The notes under the pieces: generated by a model | What the model was told of the DNA's origin: nothing | The model's input: the letters and a program-made list of their open reading frames with translations, nothing else | Databases searched by the model: none | Assembly: GCA_902500785.1 (NCBI GenBank) | Contig: CABVRW010000026.1 | Span: forward strand, 1-49,927 | Source of the DNA: an uncultured Nitrospira sp. | GTDB taxonomy: Bacteria > Nitrospirota > Nitrospiria > Nitrospirales > Nitrospiraceae | Reading direction: 5' to 3' | DNA: 49,927 nucleotides | Shown: piece after piece, positions 18,257-27,608 of the stretch | How the letters are laid out: each line of letters opens with the position of its first letter | Position numbering within the stretch: position 1 is the stretch's first letter | Program-made: the position numbers and the translations under genes

Positions 18257-20929
18257 TCACTCGTGTCGGAGCACCGTCAGCGGCGGCTGCCCGAGAAGGC
18301 GGTAGGTACTGAGGAAGCCCACGAGCAACGTCAGTAGGACGGTACACCCGAGTCCGATCCCAAGCAGCGACGGCTCCAACGACCACGGTAGCTCCAAGAC
18401 ATAGCGCAAGATCGCCCACGAGAAGACGCTGGCCAGGACAACGCCGATTACTCCCGCCACGCACCCGAGCAAGGCATATTCCGCTGCAAACGACCGGGCG
18501 ATCAGCGCACGCGTCGCACCGAGCGCCTTCAGAATCACGGCCTCATACAACCGGCGATACCGCGTGGCAGCCAGAGCTGCCGCCATGACCAACGCCCCAG
18601 CCAACAGACAAAACAGAGCCACTGCCCGAATGGCCAGCGACAGGCGATCGAGCACTCGCGCAAAACTACTCAGCACCTCGCCGATATTGATGGCGGTCAC
18701 ATTGGGGAAGGTAGCCACCACGGCTGATTGGAGCGCCACTTCATCCTGAGGAGACGCACGAACCGTCGCGACATAGGTCATCGGGGCACCGTCGAGGGAG
18801 CCCGGTGAAAAAATCATGTAGAAGTTGGTCGAGAAATTCCCCCACTCGACCTTTCTAATGCTGCTCACCTCGGCTTGCAAGATCGTCCCCTGGATATTGA
18901 GATCCAGGATGGTTCCGACATCGACGCCAAGACCCTTTGCCGCTTCCTCTTCGATGGACACCTGCGGTCGCGTCACTACCTGCCCTGGCTTCCACCAAGC
19001 GCCTTTGACGATCGTATTGTCCTTAGGAAGCTGGTCGAGAAAGGTCAGCACATACTCACGATTTACATACCAGTTTTTTCGCTTCTCCGCCCGCGACTCA
19101 TCGGGAGGGTCTTCCTGTTCGGACTCGCGTTCGACCGTAACCGCCAGGCCGTTGATCGCATGCAGCCGAGACCGCACCAGCGGAGTCAGCTCGGGAGCAA
19201 CATCGCCGGTGCGTCGATGAACCAGCGCGGAAAACTCCTCAGCCTGATCGGGCTGGATGTCGACAAAAAAGAAGGTCGGCGAATCGGTCGGTCGGTTCTC
19301 CCCCACTTGACGCACTAACGCCTGCTCCAGCAACGCGATCGCAAGGATCACCATCACCCCGACCCCGATGGATACCATCACTCCAAGGGTTTGTCCCCCC
19401 GGGCGCTGGATGTTGCCGAGTGCCTGCCGCAGAGAAAGCGCACGCGGGCTGGGGAGCGCACGGATTCCGAGCAGCAGCCCTTTGGCGGCGAGGGTGAGCG
19501 CCACCACGGCAACCAGAAGACCGCCGATGAAGAGACCGCCGATCGTCAGAGACCGTGCCTGCCACACAGAGAGCCCGGCCAATCCGAGTCCGATGCCGGC
19601 CACCGTCGCGGCACGCACTGGATCTGCCGTGACCAGTCGAACCGCACGGTCCCACTCCGCTGTCTCCCCACGCAACGCAGGCTGGATGTCACCTTCCACG
19701 TCTCGCCTGAAGATGGCCGCCGGTTTAATGTCTCGAATCGTCAGCAGAGGCCACAGACTAAAAAGAAGTGTGGTCAATATGCCCAACCCCAATCCCTTCG
19801 CGAGTGGGATCAATGCCGCCCACGAGAGGACGGATGAAAACTCGACTTGCTGCAGGAGATCGGTCGCGAGCAATGCAGACAGCGCCTGCGGAAGGAAGGT
19901 CTGCAACACGAGCCCAATGCCAATCCCCACCCCGCTGCCCACTATCCCCAATCCGACGGCTTGCCCCAAATAGGACAAGATAATGGACCTCGTGTCCGCG
20001 CCCACCGTTTTAAGAATCGCAATCGACTGGAGTTTTTCGCGAATGAACGCCTGAATCGATAAGGCTACTCCAATCCCGCCGACAAACAGCGCGGTCAAAC
20101 CAACGAGCCCCATGTACCGAGCCAGTTGATCGAGAAACTGCTTGAGCTGCGGCTGAGCATCGCGATAGGAAGACAGACGCGGGGACTCTTCGGCAAGACG
20201 TCCACGAAGCTCATGGAGCAGCGGCGAGAGGGGCATGGAATCAGGCAACTTCAGCAGATGCCGTTCCCGTAAGCGACTGCCTGGTTTGACAAGATCGGCA
20301 GCCACGAGTCCTTCTTGGGAAATCAGCACCCGAGGGCCCAAACTGAACATATTGGCCATTCGGTCCGGCTCGGTGTGAATGATTCCGGTAATCCGGTACG
20401 ACGCCTGCCCAATCTTGATCGCGTCGCCCACGACCAATCCCAGCCGAATCAAAAGACTCTCCTGAACCACGGCCCCATGGCAGGCCTCTCGACAGTTGGT
20501 ATCGGAAGGGTGCAGCAGCTCCAGCAGAGGCCGGTCGGGCTCGACTCTCACAGTTCCATACAGGGGATATCCGGACTGGACCGCTTTCAACTCGACCAGC
20601 TGCGTGACATTCACCGAACCTTGAGCCCGATCGACCCGCGCCACCATCGCAACCAACTCACTCACACGCGTGGCAAGAATCCCACGCTCCGCGAGACTCC
20701 GAAGCAGGGCTGAGCCTGGAACCCCTACGGGTCTGGAGAGACGAATTTCAACGTCTCCCCCCAGCAGCCCGCGCGCTTCTTTCAAGACCGCGCGCTCGAC
20801 GTTGGCAGAAAAAAGTGACACTCCGACAACCGCCCCCACCCCGAGGGCGATACAGCCGAGAAAGTACAAAAAATGTCGCCAGGCAGAACGCAATTCACGC
20901 CAAGCCATCATGAGCCAGAATGGAATCAT
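18257..20929 (-). CDS. ABC transporter permease, FtsX/MacB fold (YbbP type)
   Basis: An 890-residue permease with about ten membrane segments in the FtsX-like arrangement: an N-terminal anchor, a large extracytoplasmic domain, a first FtsX core (VGLTALFVGGIGVALSIQAF), a second extracytoplasmic domain, and a C-terminal FtsX core (ATRYRRLYEAVILKALGATR). Its length and double-core layout match E. coli YbbP. Its start overlaps the stop of the ATPase gene as ATGA. With the adjacent TesA-like gene it reproduces the tesA / ybbA-ybbP neighbourhood of proteobacteria. The substrate is unknown; lipid- or lipoprotein-related export is a guess from context. Confidence 0.88.
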   Translation of the reverse strand: MIPFWLMMAWRELRSAWRHFLYFLGCIALGVGAVVGVSLFSANVERAVLKEARGLLGGDVEIRLSRPVGVPGSALLRSLAERGILATRVSELVAMVARVDRAQGSVNVTQLVELKAVQSGYPLYGTVRVEPDRPLLELLHPSDTNCREACHGAVVQESLLIRLGLVVGDAIKIGQASYRITGIIHTEPDRMANMFSLGPRVLISQEGLVAADLVKPGSRLRERHLLKLPDSMPLSPLLHELRGRLAEESPRLSSYRDAQPQLKQFLDQLARYMGLVGLTALFVGGIGVALSIQAFIREKLQSIAILKTVGADTRSIILSYLGQAVGLGIVGSGVGIGIGLVLQTFLPQALSALLATDLLQQVEFSSVLSWAALIPLAKGLGLGILTTLLFSLWPLLTIRDIKPAAIFRRDVEGDIQPALRGETAEWDRAVRLVTADPVRAATVAGIGLGLAGLSVWQARSLTIGGLFIGGLLVAVVALTLAAKGLLLGIRALPSPRALSLRQALGNIQRPGGQTLGVMVSIGVGVMVILAIALLEQALVRQVGENRPTDSPTFFFVDIQPDQAEEFSALVHRRTGDVAPELTPLVRSRLHAINGLAVTVERESEQEDPPDESRAEKRKNWYVNREYVLTFLDQLPKDNTIVKGAWWKPGQVVTRPQVSIEEEAAKGLGVDVGTILDLNIQGTILQAEVSSIRKVEWGNFSTNFYMIFSPGSLDGAPMTYVATVRASPQDEVALQSAVVATFPNVTAINIGEVLSSFARVLDRLSLAIRAVALFCLLAGALVMAAALAATRYRRLYEAVILKALGATRALIARSFAAEYALLGCVAGVIGVVLASVFSWAILRYVLELPWSLEPSLLGIGLGCTVLLTLLVGFLSTYRLLGQPPLTVLRHE

Positions 20930-21630
20930 AGCTGATGGTCAGGGATCCTCTGTAGGAGTGAGGCCGTCTGGTCGGACGCCACCCGGCCGTCCCGGAGTGT
21001 GATTACACGCTCCATAGAGGCAGCCAAGTGTTGATCGTGGGTGACCAAGACCAGGGTCGTCCCGGCATCTCGGTGTAACGCCATAATCAGTTCGATTACT
21101 TGCTGACCCGTACTCGAATCCAAATTGCCCGTCGGCTCGTCGGCCAAGAGAATCGGTGGCCGACAAGCAAACGCGCGCGCGACCGCGACCCGTTGTTGCT
21201 CTCCCCCGGAGAGCTGGACCGGATAGTGCGAAATCCGATGTCCCAGCCCGACGGCTCGCAACAATTCGCCCGCCCGCGTCCGAGCGTGAGAGTCACTCGC
21301 GAGTTCCAGCGGTATCGATACGTTTTCCAGGGCCGTCAGCGTGGGAATGAGATGGAACGATTGAAAGATATACCCGACGTTCGCCAGGCGCAGACGCGCC
21401 ATTGCCTTTTCGCCGAGTTCCGTAATCTCGACGCCGTTGAGCCAAATGGTACCGGATGTCGGGCGGTCGAGTCCCGCGATAAGTCCGAGCAGCGTGGACT
21501 TTCCGCTCCCGGAGGGCCCTACAATCGCGAGCGTTTGCTTCTCCGGAATATCCAATGTGACATCTTCAAGAATGGTCACTGTGTGGCCGCCGGCGTTCAG
21601 TCGCATCGTCACATGTTGAGTGGCAATCAT
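20926..21630 (-). CDS. ABC transporter ATP-binding protein (YbbA/LolD type)
   Basis: A 234-residue ATPase of the LolD/MacB/YbbA group that powers the partner permease. Walker [10 protein letters not shown], the Q-loop region [17 protein letters not shown], the ABC signature LSGGEQQR, Walker [13 protein letters not shown] and the switch His in LVTHD are all intact. ATG 21630 is used because it starts the family's first strand, with GAGG about 13 nt upstream. A TTG at 21663 would add eleven residues. It overlaps the permease gene by four bases. Confidence 0.93.
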   Translation of the reverse strand: MIATQHVTMRLNAGGHTVTILEDVTLDIPEKQTLAIVGPSGSGKSTLLGLIAGLDRPTSGTIWLNGVEITELGEKAMARLRLANVGYIFQSFHLIPTLTALENVSIPLELASDSHARTRAGELLRAVGLGHRISHYPVQLSGGEQQRVAVARAFACRPPILLADEPTGNLDSSTGQQVIELIMALHRDAGTTLVLVTHDQHLAASMERVITLRDGRVASDQTASLLQRIPDHQL

Positions 21631-21674
21631 TGCTTGGATAATTCCTCGCTGAGCTCGTTCCAAACCGTTTTCAT

Positions 21675-21682
21675 ATTATACT
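21675..21682. promoter_or_regulatory. Overlapping divergent -10 elements between the ATPase gene and tesA
   Basis: In the 58-bp divergent gap, one AT-rich spot reads TATAAT on the minus strand (21680-21675) and TATACT on the plus strand (21677-21682). Minus-strand transcription would begin near 21668, giving a sensible leader for the ATPase gene. Plus-strand transcription would begin at or beside the tesA ATG (21689). Neither direction has a good -35 hexamer, so this is tentative. Confidence 0.45.
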
Positions 21683-21688
21683 GTAGAG

Positions 21689-22489
21689 ATGACGAACTGC
21701 TCGGAGCTCTTCCATCGTATCACGCATCTAGGCGCTGTCTGCTTTACCGGGCTACTCCTCATCGGACTCTCGGGGTGCGATCAATCCACTCCGTCGACTG
21801 TCCCCTCGTCGCCGAGCAGCCTCGAATCCACGGCTCAATCATCCTCTGACCACACGCCTCTCCAAGGGACGATCCCGGCAACGCCGGCTCCTTCGCCGGA
21901 GGATCGACCTCGAATCATCGCATTTGGAAACAGTCTGACCGCCGGCCTTGGAGTCTCCCCGGAACAGTCGTATCCCGCCCAACTGCAGAAACAACTCGAT
22001 ACCTTAGGCTACCACTATCAGGTGCTCAATGCAGGGGTCAGCGGGGACACGTCCGCAGGAGGACTCCGGCGTGTGTCCTGGGTCCTTGCCGGTAAACCTC
22101 GCGTGGTGATTCTTGAGTTGGGCGGGAATGACGGTCTACGCGGCCTGAGCGTGCCTGAAACTCGCTCGCACCTCGATGCGATCATCAGGCAGCTGAAGGA
22201 CGCCGACGCCCAAGTAGTCTTGGCGGGGATGAAGCTTCCCCCTAACTATGGCGAAGAGTATACGACCCGATTCGAAGCGATGTATCGAGAGCTTGCCAAG
22301 CTCCATTCGCTTCCATTGATTCCGTTTCTTTTGGAGGGAGTCGGGGGGGAGAAAACGCTCAATCAAGCTGATGGCATCCATCCGACCGGAGAAGGGTATC
22401 GTATCGTGGTAGACAATGTGCTACGGAGTCTGCTCCCCATTCTCAAAGACACCACGACCGACTCTTCGGGGAAAAAGAAAAAGGCGTGA
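21689..22489 (+). CDS. tesA: TesA-like GDSL/SGNH lipase-esterase, lipoprotein
   Basis: A 266-residue SGNH hydrolase (arylesterase / thioesterase I / lysophospholipase group). A signal peptide ends in the lipobox LSGC (Cys 30), followed by a Ser/Thr/Pro-rich linker to about residue 72. Block I is FGNSLTAG with nucleophile Ser 82. GVSGDTSAGG (block II), GGNDGLRG (block III) and ADGIHPTGEG with Asp 228 and His 231 (block V) complete the catalytic set. E. coli TesA is periplasmic and soluble; this one is predicted to be lipid-anchored. It is divergent from the YbbA/YbbP-type pair, as in E. coli. Confidence 0.92.
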   Translation: MTNCSELFHRITHLGAVCFTGLLLIGLSGCDQSTPSTVPSSPSSLESTAQSSSDHTPLQGTIPATPAPSPEDRPRIIAFGNSLTAGLGVSPEQSYPAQLQKQLDTLGYHYQVLNAGVSGDTSAGGLRRVSWVLAGKPRVVILELGGNDGLRGLSVPETRSHLDAIIRQLKDADAQVVLAGMKLPPNYGEEYTTRFEAMYRELAKLHSLPLIPFLLEGVGGEKTLNQADGIHPTGEGYRIVVDNVLRSLLPILKDTTTDSSGKKKKA

Positions 22490-22531
22490 AACATCCCCTC
22501 CGCCGCACCGAGCAAAGAAACATTTCACGCC
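22483..22531. repeat. Inverted repeat between convergent genes
   Basis: A perfect 9-bp inverted repeat, GGCGTGAAA (22483-22491) and TTTCACGCC (22523-22531), with a 31-nt spacer. It lies between the convergent tesA and small membrane protein genes. It could act as a terminator in both directions, but the loop is long and no T tract follows. Confidence 0.3.
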
Positions 22532-22546
22532 ACTTTGGAAAGCTGG

Positions 22547-22723
22547 TTAGCTCTTCTTGAAGAAGGTGTCGTAGACCCCAAATCCCAAGATCAATGCGAT
22601 CAAGGTATAGTACAGGCCTGTAATCCCACTATAGTCCGGCGGACCTTCACTGACATTGGCAAACGCATTGGTGGCCTGAAGCGCCACGATTCCGCCCATC
22701 ACTCCGACGATCAGCTTGTTCAT
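22547..22723 (-). CDS. 58-residue membrane protein of unknown function
   Basis: A complete small gene on the minus strand, found by hand: ATG at 22721-22723 behind a strong GGGGGAG ribosome-binding site, and stop at 22547-22549. The protein starts MNKLIVGVMGG, resembling a signal peptide ending near NAFA. It then has a short polar stretch (SEGPPDYSG) and one clear transmembrane segment (GLYYTLIALILGFGVYDTFF), ending in FKKS. It is probably an inner-membrane protein with its N-terminal part outside or cleaved. It is convergent with tesA and about 140 bp downstream of the SWIM gene. I do not recognise the family. Confidence 0.75.
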   Translation of the reverse strand: MNKLIVGVMGGIVALQATNAFANVSEGPPDYSGITGLYYTLIALILGFGVYDTFFKKS

Positions 22724-22863
22724 AATCTCCCCCTTGTAGTCAAGGAATCCTCAAAGAGGGCCGCATTGTACTGAAGAGACCCTGGGTGACGCAAGGGGGT
22801 GTAAGAAAGGGAACCATGGAAAAGAAGGTGAGAGCGACGGCTTCTTGGCCACCGAGCGACTGT

Positions 22864-23802
22864 TCAGACCTTCCCAAGAGACTTGAGCATCGAAGACACG
22901 TCTCGGCACGTATCAGAAAGCCCTTCTAATCGGCGGCCTTTTTCCATCAAGAGACCGGCAATCGCCTTGACCTCGATTTCAAACTGCTCAACCTGTCGAG
23001 CAAGATCCGTCGTCGTCGCGACCGCAGCCTTGTGCGACTCAACCTCCCGCTGAAGGTCTCCGCAAATCACCTGCAACGACTTTGATTCTTTTACTGAGGC
23101 ATCCAGATCTTGCGTGAGGCGGGCCACGACCGTTTCTCGATTGCGAATGTCCGCATCAAGCTCGACTTGCGCGACTTCACTCTCGCGCCTGCGTTCGTCC
23201 ATCTGTTGGATCATTTGGGTCCAAGTAGACACGAGACCCGGTCCGACATGCGGTTGCTCCGGAACGGGATGCCCGGCCTGGATCGCCTGAACCACTCGCT
23301 GCATCCACTCCGTAAATTCATTCAACTCGCTCAACTTCACATCACCGGATGACACCGCTTTGCTCGCCGGTCTATCTGCCTCCAAGCGGGGAAGAACGAC
23401 TCTGGGCTTGGGGACGATTCGCGCCTTCGACCAGCGCTGATACTCGAGCAGCGCCGCCACACCGTGCCGACAGATAGGCTTCTCGGATAACGTACAGGAG
23501 CACTTGGCCTCCAGATGCCCATCCAGGAGGCGAATGGTCTGCTCATACAAGCCTGAATTTCCCATCACCGACGACGTCAGCTCCGTATCCGAGGCATCCG
23601 TCATCTGCACACGGCGTTCCGACTGGTATTGCTTCCCAATTTGAAAGGCGTTGGGCTCCACCACCGAACTAATCATCGCCGCCTCCAACAAACTGAGACG
23701 ATCCGCCGAACATGCAATTTTTCCCCTCATCGTGCCACCTGTGAAATGATTAGTGCCGCCGAATCGTCCTTGCAGACTAGCGAGTGATCGCCGCAGCGTC
23801 AT
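22864..23802 (-). CDS. SWIM zinc-finger protein with C-terminal coiled coil
   Basis: A protein of about 312 residues. The SWIM motif C-x-C-x7-C-x-H is complete: Cys 101, Cys 103, Cys 111 and His 113 (CSCTLSEKPICRH), preceded by the usual beta strands of a SWIM fold. Residues about 205-300 are heptad-like and charged (AQVELDADIRNRETVV and onward), predicting a coiled coil. SWIM domains bind nucleic acid or protein partners, but no catalytic domain is attached here. ATG 23802 follows a GGGGTGG stretch; ATG 23730 follows AGGTGG and is an equally possible start. It is not obviously in an operon. Its function is unknown. Confidence 0.8.
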   Translation of the reverse strand: MTLRRSLASLQGRFGGTNHFTGGTMRGKIACSADRLSLLEAAMISSVVEPNAFQIGKQYQSERRVQMTDASDTELTSSVMGNSGLYEQTIRLLDGHLEAKCSCTLSEKPICRHGVAALLEYQRWSKARIVPKPRVVLPRLEADRPASKAVSSGDVKLSELNEFTEWMQRVVQAIQAGHPVPEQPHVGPGLVSTWTQMIQQMDERRRESEVAQVELDADIRNRETVVARLTQDLDASVKESKSLQVICGDLQREVESHKAAVATTTDLARQVEQFEIEVKAIAGLLMEKGRRLEGLSDTCRDVSSMLKSLGKV

Positions 23803-23943
23803 AGAATCACCACCCCTTGACGTCCACCTGCCAACGAGGCCTGAGTGTACGCCGAGCCTTCTGAGACAGCTATCCCGCAGGCGGGGGGAGCCTGGCGCAG
23901 AATCGAGGCCGGGCAGCGCTTTCACATCAACCGCTGAGTAGTC

Positions 23944-24960
23944 TTATCGGCAGCGTCGAGGAGGCCCTTGAGCTCCCTGAGGTGTCAGCCACACATAGTC
24001 TGCGATCCCGTCCTGCATGGCTTGCGAGAGGTCTGCGGCTCGTTCTCTCTCGAACGTGGCCAGGTAAACGGTCACCTGTCTCAGCCCATCAGGGACCCGT
24101 CGAGTCACACGATCCGGTACCGGCAATCGATATTGCACATGCCCTCCCCCGGTATAGCTCAAGAGCGGCCCCTGTCCGGAACCGGCTTCAGCACGTAGTC
24201 GCTTGACCGCCGCGGCCAGCGTCTTAGCCATCCCCTCGTCTCTCACCATGGAAGCTTCATACATGGTCTGATAGTCTTCGGGAGACCCCCCACCATGACA
24301 ATCCTGGAGTTGAGACAAAATCCGAGATCGGTAGGCCGGCGCATCCACGATGGCCTCTCCCTCCATGCCCCATTGACGCCACTCTGGCTGTTTCTTGACC
24401 TGAACCAACCCTTGCTTGACCACCTGCCGAATCAAGCTCTTGGGGGGATTCATGGCCAGAAACGGAAGATGTTGATCTTGAGCAAACTTCGCCAATGGTT
24501 CGTAGTCCTCGAAAGCCCCGCCCCAATTGTGCTTCCATGCGACTCGTTCCAGGAACGCTGCACGATCCCCTTCATTCGAGCTGACATACTGATCGAGAGC
24601 CGGCTGACCGTCCCATCCGAACATTTCCATCGCGAGCCAAGGCCGACGACCCTGACCCACAAGCGCCCGAAGCACCGTCAGCGCCGCCTCAATATGAAAT
24701 CGATTGTTATGTTCTTCTCCCATATAGACCACATCGTATCTGGCCAGCCCCTCCAACCACGCCTCCTTCGGCACCGGCAGGCCGGTCCTGGCATCCAGCA
24801 CCTGCCCTACCGCCCATTCGTCCCACACCTGATGCGTGACAATCGATGCGCGATCTTTCGCCTGGCAGCCGAACATCACCAGGACAAGACCGAGCAACGT
24901 GAGCAACGGCCTCGTCACCGGACGAACCTTTCGACTCGAATGTGTATTGTGTATCTCCAT
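23944..24960 (-). CDS. ChaN-family (DUF399) lipoprotein
   Basis: A 338-residue lipoprotein with an N-terminal signal and lipobox MFGC (Cys 32). The core resembles the haem-binding ChaN/DUF399 family: the opening strand YDVVYMGEEHNNRFHIEAAL, then LAMEMFGWDGQPALDQYV, LPFLAMNPPKSLIRQV, and a final GGGHVQYRLPVPDRV. In ChaN-type proteins the GExH region and a later GxxH contribute to the cofactor site; both are present. AGGA lies upstream of the ATG at 24960. It is divergent from the methyltransferase-like gene, with 142 bp between them. Haem or metal binding is inferred from family only. Confidence 0.85.
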   Translation of the reverse strand: MEIHNTHSSRKVRPVTRPLLTLLGLVLVMFGCQAKDRASIVTHQVWDEWAVGQVLDARTGLPVPKEAWLEGLARYDVVYMGEEHNNRFHIEAALTVLRALVGQGRRPWLAMEMFGWDGQPALDQYVSSNEGDRAAFLERVAWKHNWGGAFEDYEPLAKFAQDQHLPFLAMNPPKSLIRQVVKQGLVQVKKQPEWRQWGMEGEAIVDAPAYRSRILSQLQDCHGGGSPEDYQTMYEASMVRDEGMAKTLAAAVKRLRAEAGSGQGPLLSYTGGGHVQYRLPVPDRVTRRVPDGLRQVTVYLATFERERAADLSQAMQDGIADYVWLTPQGAQGPPRRCR

Positions 24961-25102
24961 ATCGTCTTCCTAACATACGAACCATGTGGCCGCAAGGCGG
25001 CTCTCTTGACTCCTTCCCGACAGGACCGATACTCTGCCGACGCGGAGAATACATCGTTCGTCTCCACGCCACACCCGATATCCGTATACCGCTGATCGAT
25101 TC

Positions 25103-26431
25103 ATGCATGTCGCCCCCGACAACCTGGCTGCCTTTCGGAAACAGGTCACGTCCGTACGATCCCTGGACGCAGCCGCCTGGGATGCTTCACGGCTCCTTGT
25201 CCATTCGTCCCAGTGGCCGAGGACTCTCAAAGCGCTGACCAACGCCATCGAAACCTCCGCCGTTCCGAATGAAATCAAACACAGCCTGATCGAGGCGCTG
25301 CCACCGGAGCAGACACCAGCGAACCGCGCCTCCGGTGCGGACACGCTCAAGCACCTGACGGGACTTCCACCCACCAAAGCCCTGCGCGCTCTTTGCCTCT
25401 ACTTTGGTGTGCGATCGATGCCGACGACGAAATGGGTACCGCCGACGATCACGGCAGACGCCGTCGACACGCTTATCCGTCACCACCCCAACCCTTTCGA
25501 CCTACTGACCCATCACGCCCCCGCGTCCGTCTTGGACCTGGGAGCCGGCGACCTGTCCTTTGCGGAAGAACTGGTCGCCATCTATGGGCCGCGACTCGCC
25601 GCGCACAACACACCGCTCATTCTGCACTGCCTCGATCGGCTGGATCCCGGCTCGCAACTGGGTGGTCCCCTGCACGCCGACCCGCTCCGCCTGCACCGTT
25701 TACGCGGCAGGCCTGATCTGCAGTTTCGATTTTTCGGCGATCAAGATATGTTTGCGCTCGCCCCACTCGTACAAGACGGACGTCTGGCCGGCCGCTATCT
25801 CATCATCACATGCTGGGCCCCGGCCACACCGACCTTCGCCTATGAACCCACTCGCCTCTCTCCCGCATGCCTCGCCGAGGAACTACGGCAGACGAAGGGA
25901 GATTCCCGGCATGTCCGACATGGAAAAGAATCCGCCCTCGAAGTGCACCATGCCGGACGGAGCCTCCTCTTTCCACCCTGGAAGTTCGATATCCGTGGCC
26001 CTCTTGCCTTGTTGGAATTGATGGGCACTCACGGAGCCCTGTGCATATTAGGGGCCGTCGATTCCCAGGTGTTCTGGGAAATCCTGTCGCAGTTGATCGA
26101 TGACCCGCGCGTCAGACCTCCGGATCTCATCTTCTCAGCACAGAACCTTCCCGAGATCTTCGGAGACATCTACCAGCGGCTCTCAACTCTCCCGCTTGGT
26201 GGATCTTGCGTACTATCCGATCTCACCCCGTTGCGCCGAACTTTTCCCTCGGTGCTTCGCCCCCCTGCCGGGCAGACCGCCTCCTACCGCTTCCGACGGG
26301 TCACGATTCAGCGTGGCGCTCGGTTCGAAGGTGTTCCGGCCAGCAGCACCGCCGGCCGGTTCCAGGGAATGACGGAAGAAACTCCACCCTGGTTTCTTAC
26401 CCTCGTACCGGAATCCGCCCTGCTGGCGTGA
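25103..26431 (+). CDS. Protein with a SAM-methyltransferase-like motif, otherwise unrecognised
   Basis: A 442-residue soluble protein. An N-terminal helical region of about 130 residues includes HLTGLPPTKALRALCLYFGV. It is followed by SVLDLGAGDLSFAEELVAIYG near 142-162, a typical motif I of a Rossmann methyltransferase. A later LHCLDRLDPGSQLGGPLHAD could hold the acidic ribose-binding residue. The rest has no motif I can name. No signal peptide or membrane segment is seen. It is transcribed alone, divergent from the ChaN-like gene and upstream of the moxR operon. A class I methyltransferase is the best guess; the substrate cannot be inferred. Confidence 0.6.
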   Translation: MHVAPDNLAAFRKQVTSVRSLDAAAWDASRLLVHSSQWPRTLKALTNAIETSAVPNEIKHSLIEALPPEQTPANRASGADTLKHLTGLPPTKALRALCLYFGVRSMPTTKWVPPTITADAVDTLIRHHPNPFDLLTHHAPASVLDLGAGDLSFAEELVAIYGPRLAAHNTPLILHCLDRLDPGSQLGGPLHADPLRLHRLRGRPDLQFRFFGDQDMFALAPLVQDGRLAGRYLIITCWAPATPTFAYEPTRLSPACLAEELRQTKGDSRHVRHGKESALEVHHAGRSLLFPPWKFDIRGPLALLELMGTHGALCILGAVDSQVFWEILSQLIDDPRVRPPDLIFSAQNLPEIFGDIYQRLSTLPLGGSCVLSDLTPLRRTFPSVLRPPAGQTASYRFRRVTIQRGARFEGVPASSTAGRFQGMTEETPPWFLTLVPESALLA

Positions 26432-26506
26432 TACCAGCAGCACAACGAAACCCGCGCTGAATTGCACACCGCCCCAGGCACTCACTCGCGCGAAAGTCCG
26501 TATAAA

Positions 26507-26535
26507 TTGACGGTCTCCAGACCCTTTGTTAGACT
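26507..26535 (+). promoter_or_regulatory. Probable promoter of the moxR operon
   Basis: TTGACG at 26507-26512 and TAGACT at 26530-26535 are separated by 17 bp. The start site would fall near 26542, giving a leader of about 47 nt before GTG 26589. The -35 matches five of six consensus bases and the -10 four of six. Confidence 0.5.
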
Positions 26536-26588
26536 TCGGGCATAACACGCCATGTGCCGATCGTAACCCTCTTCAAAAACATCCCATC

Positions 26589-27530
<942 letters not shown>

Positions 27531-27608
27531 CAACCGCCACGGTTCCGGAAAAAAGACATCGCACGCATCTTCACGGCCAGATCGTTCGGCGTGCGACAAT
27601 CCATCAGC

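Noticed and set aside
19239-19837. Overlapping frames on both strands inside the permease gene
   Set aside because: Shadows of a high-GC membrane-protein gene; the FtsX-type frame spans the whole region with coherent helices.
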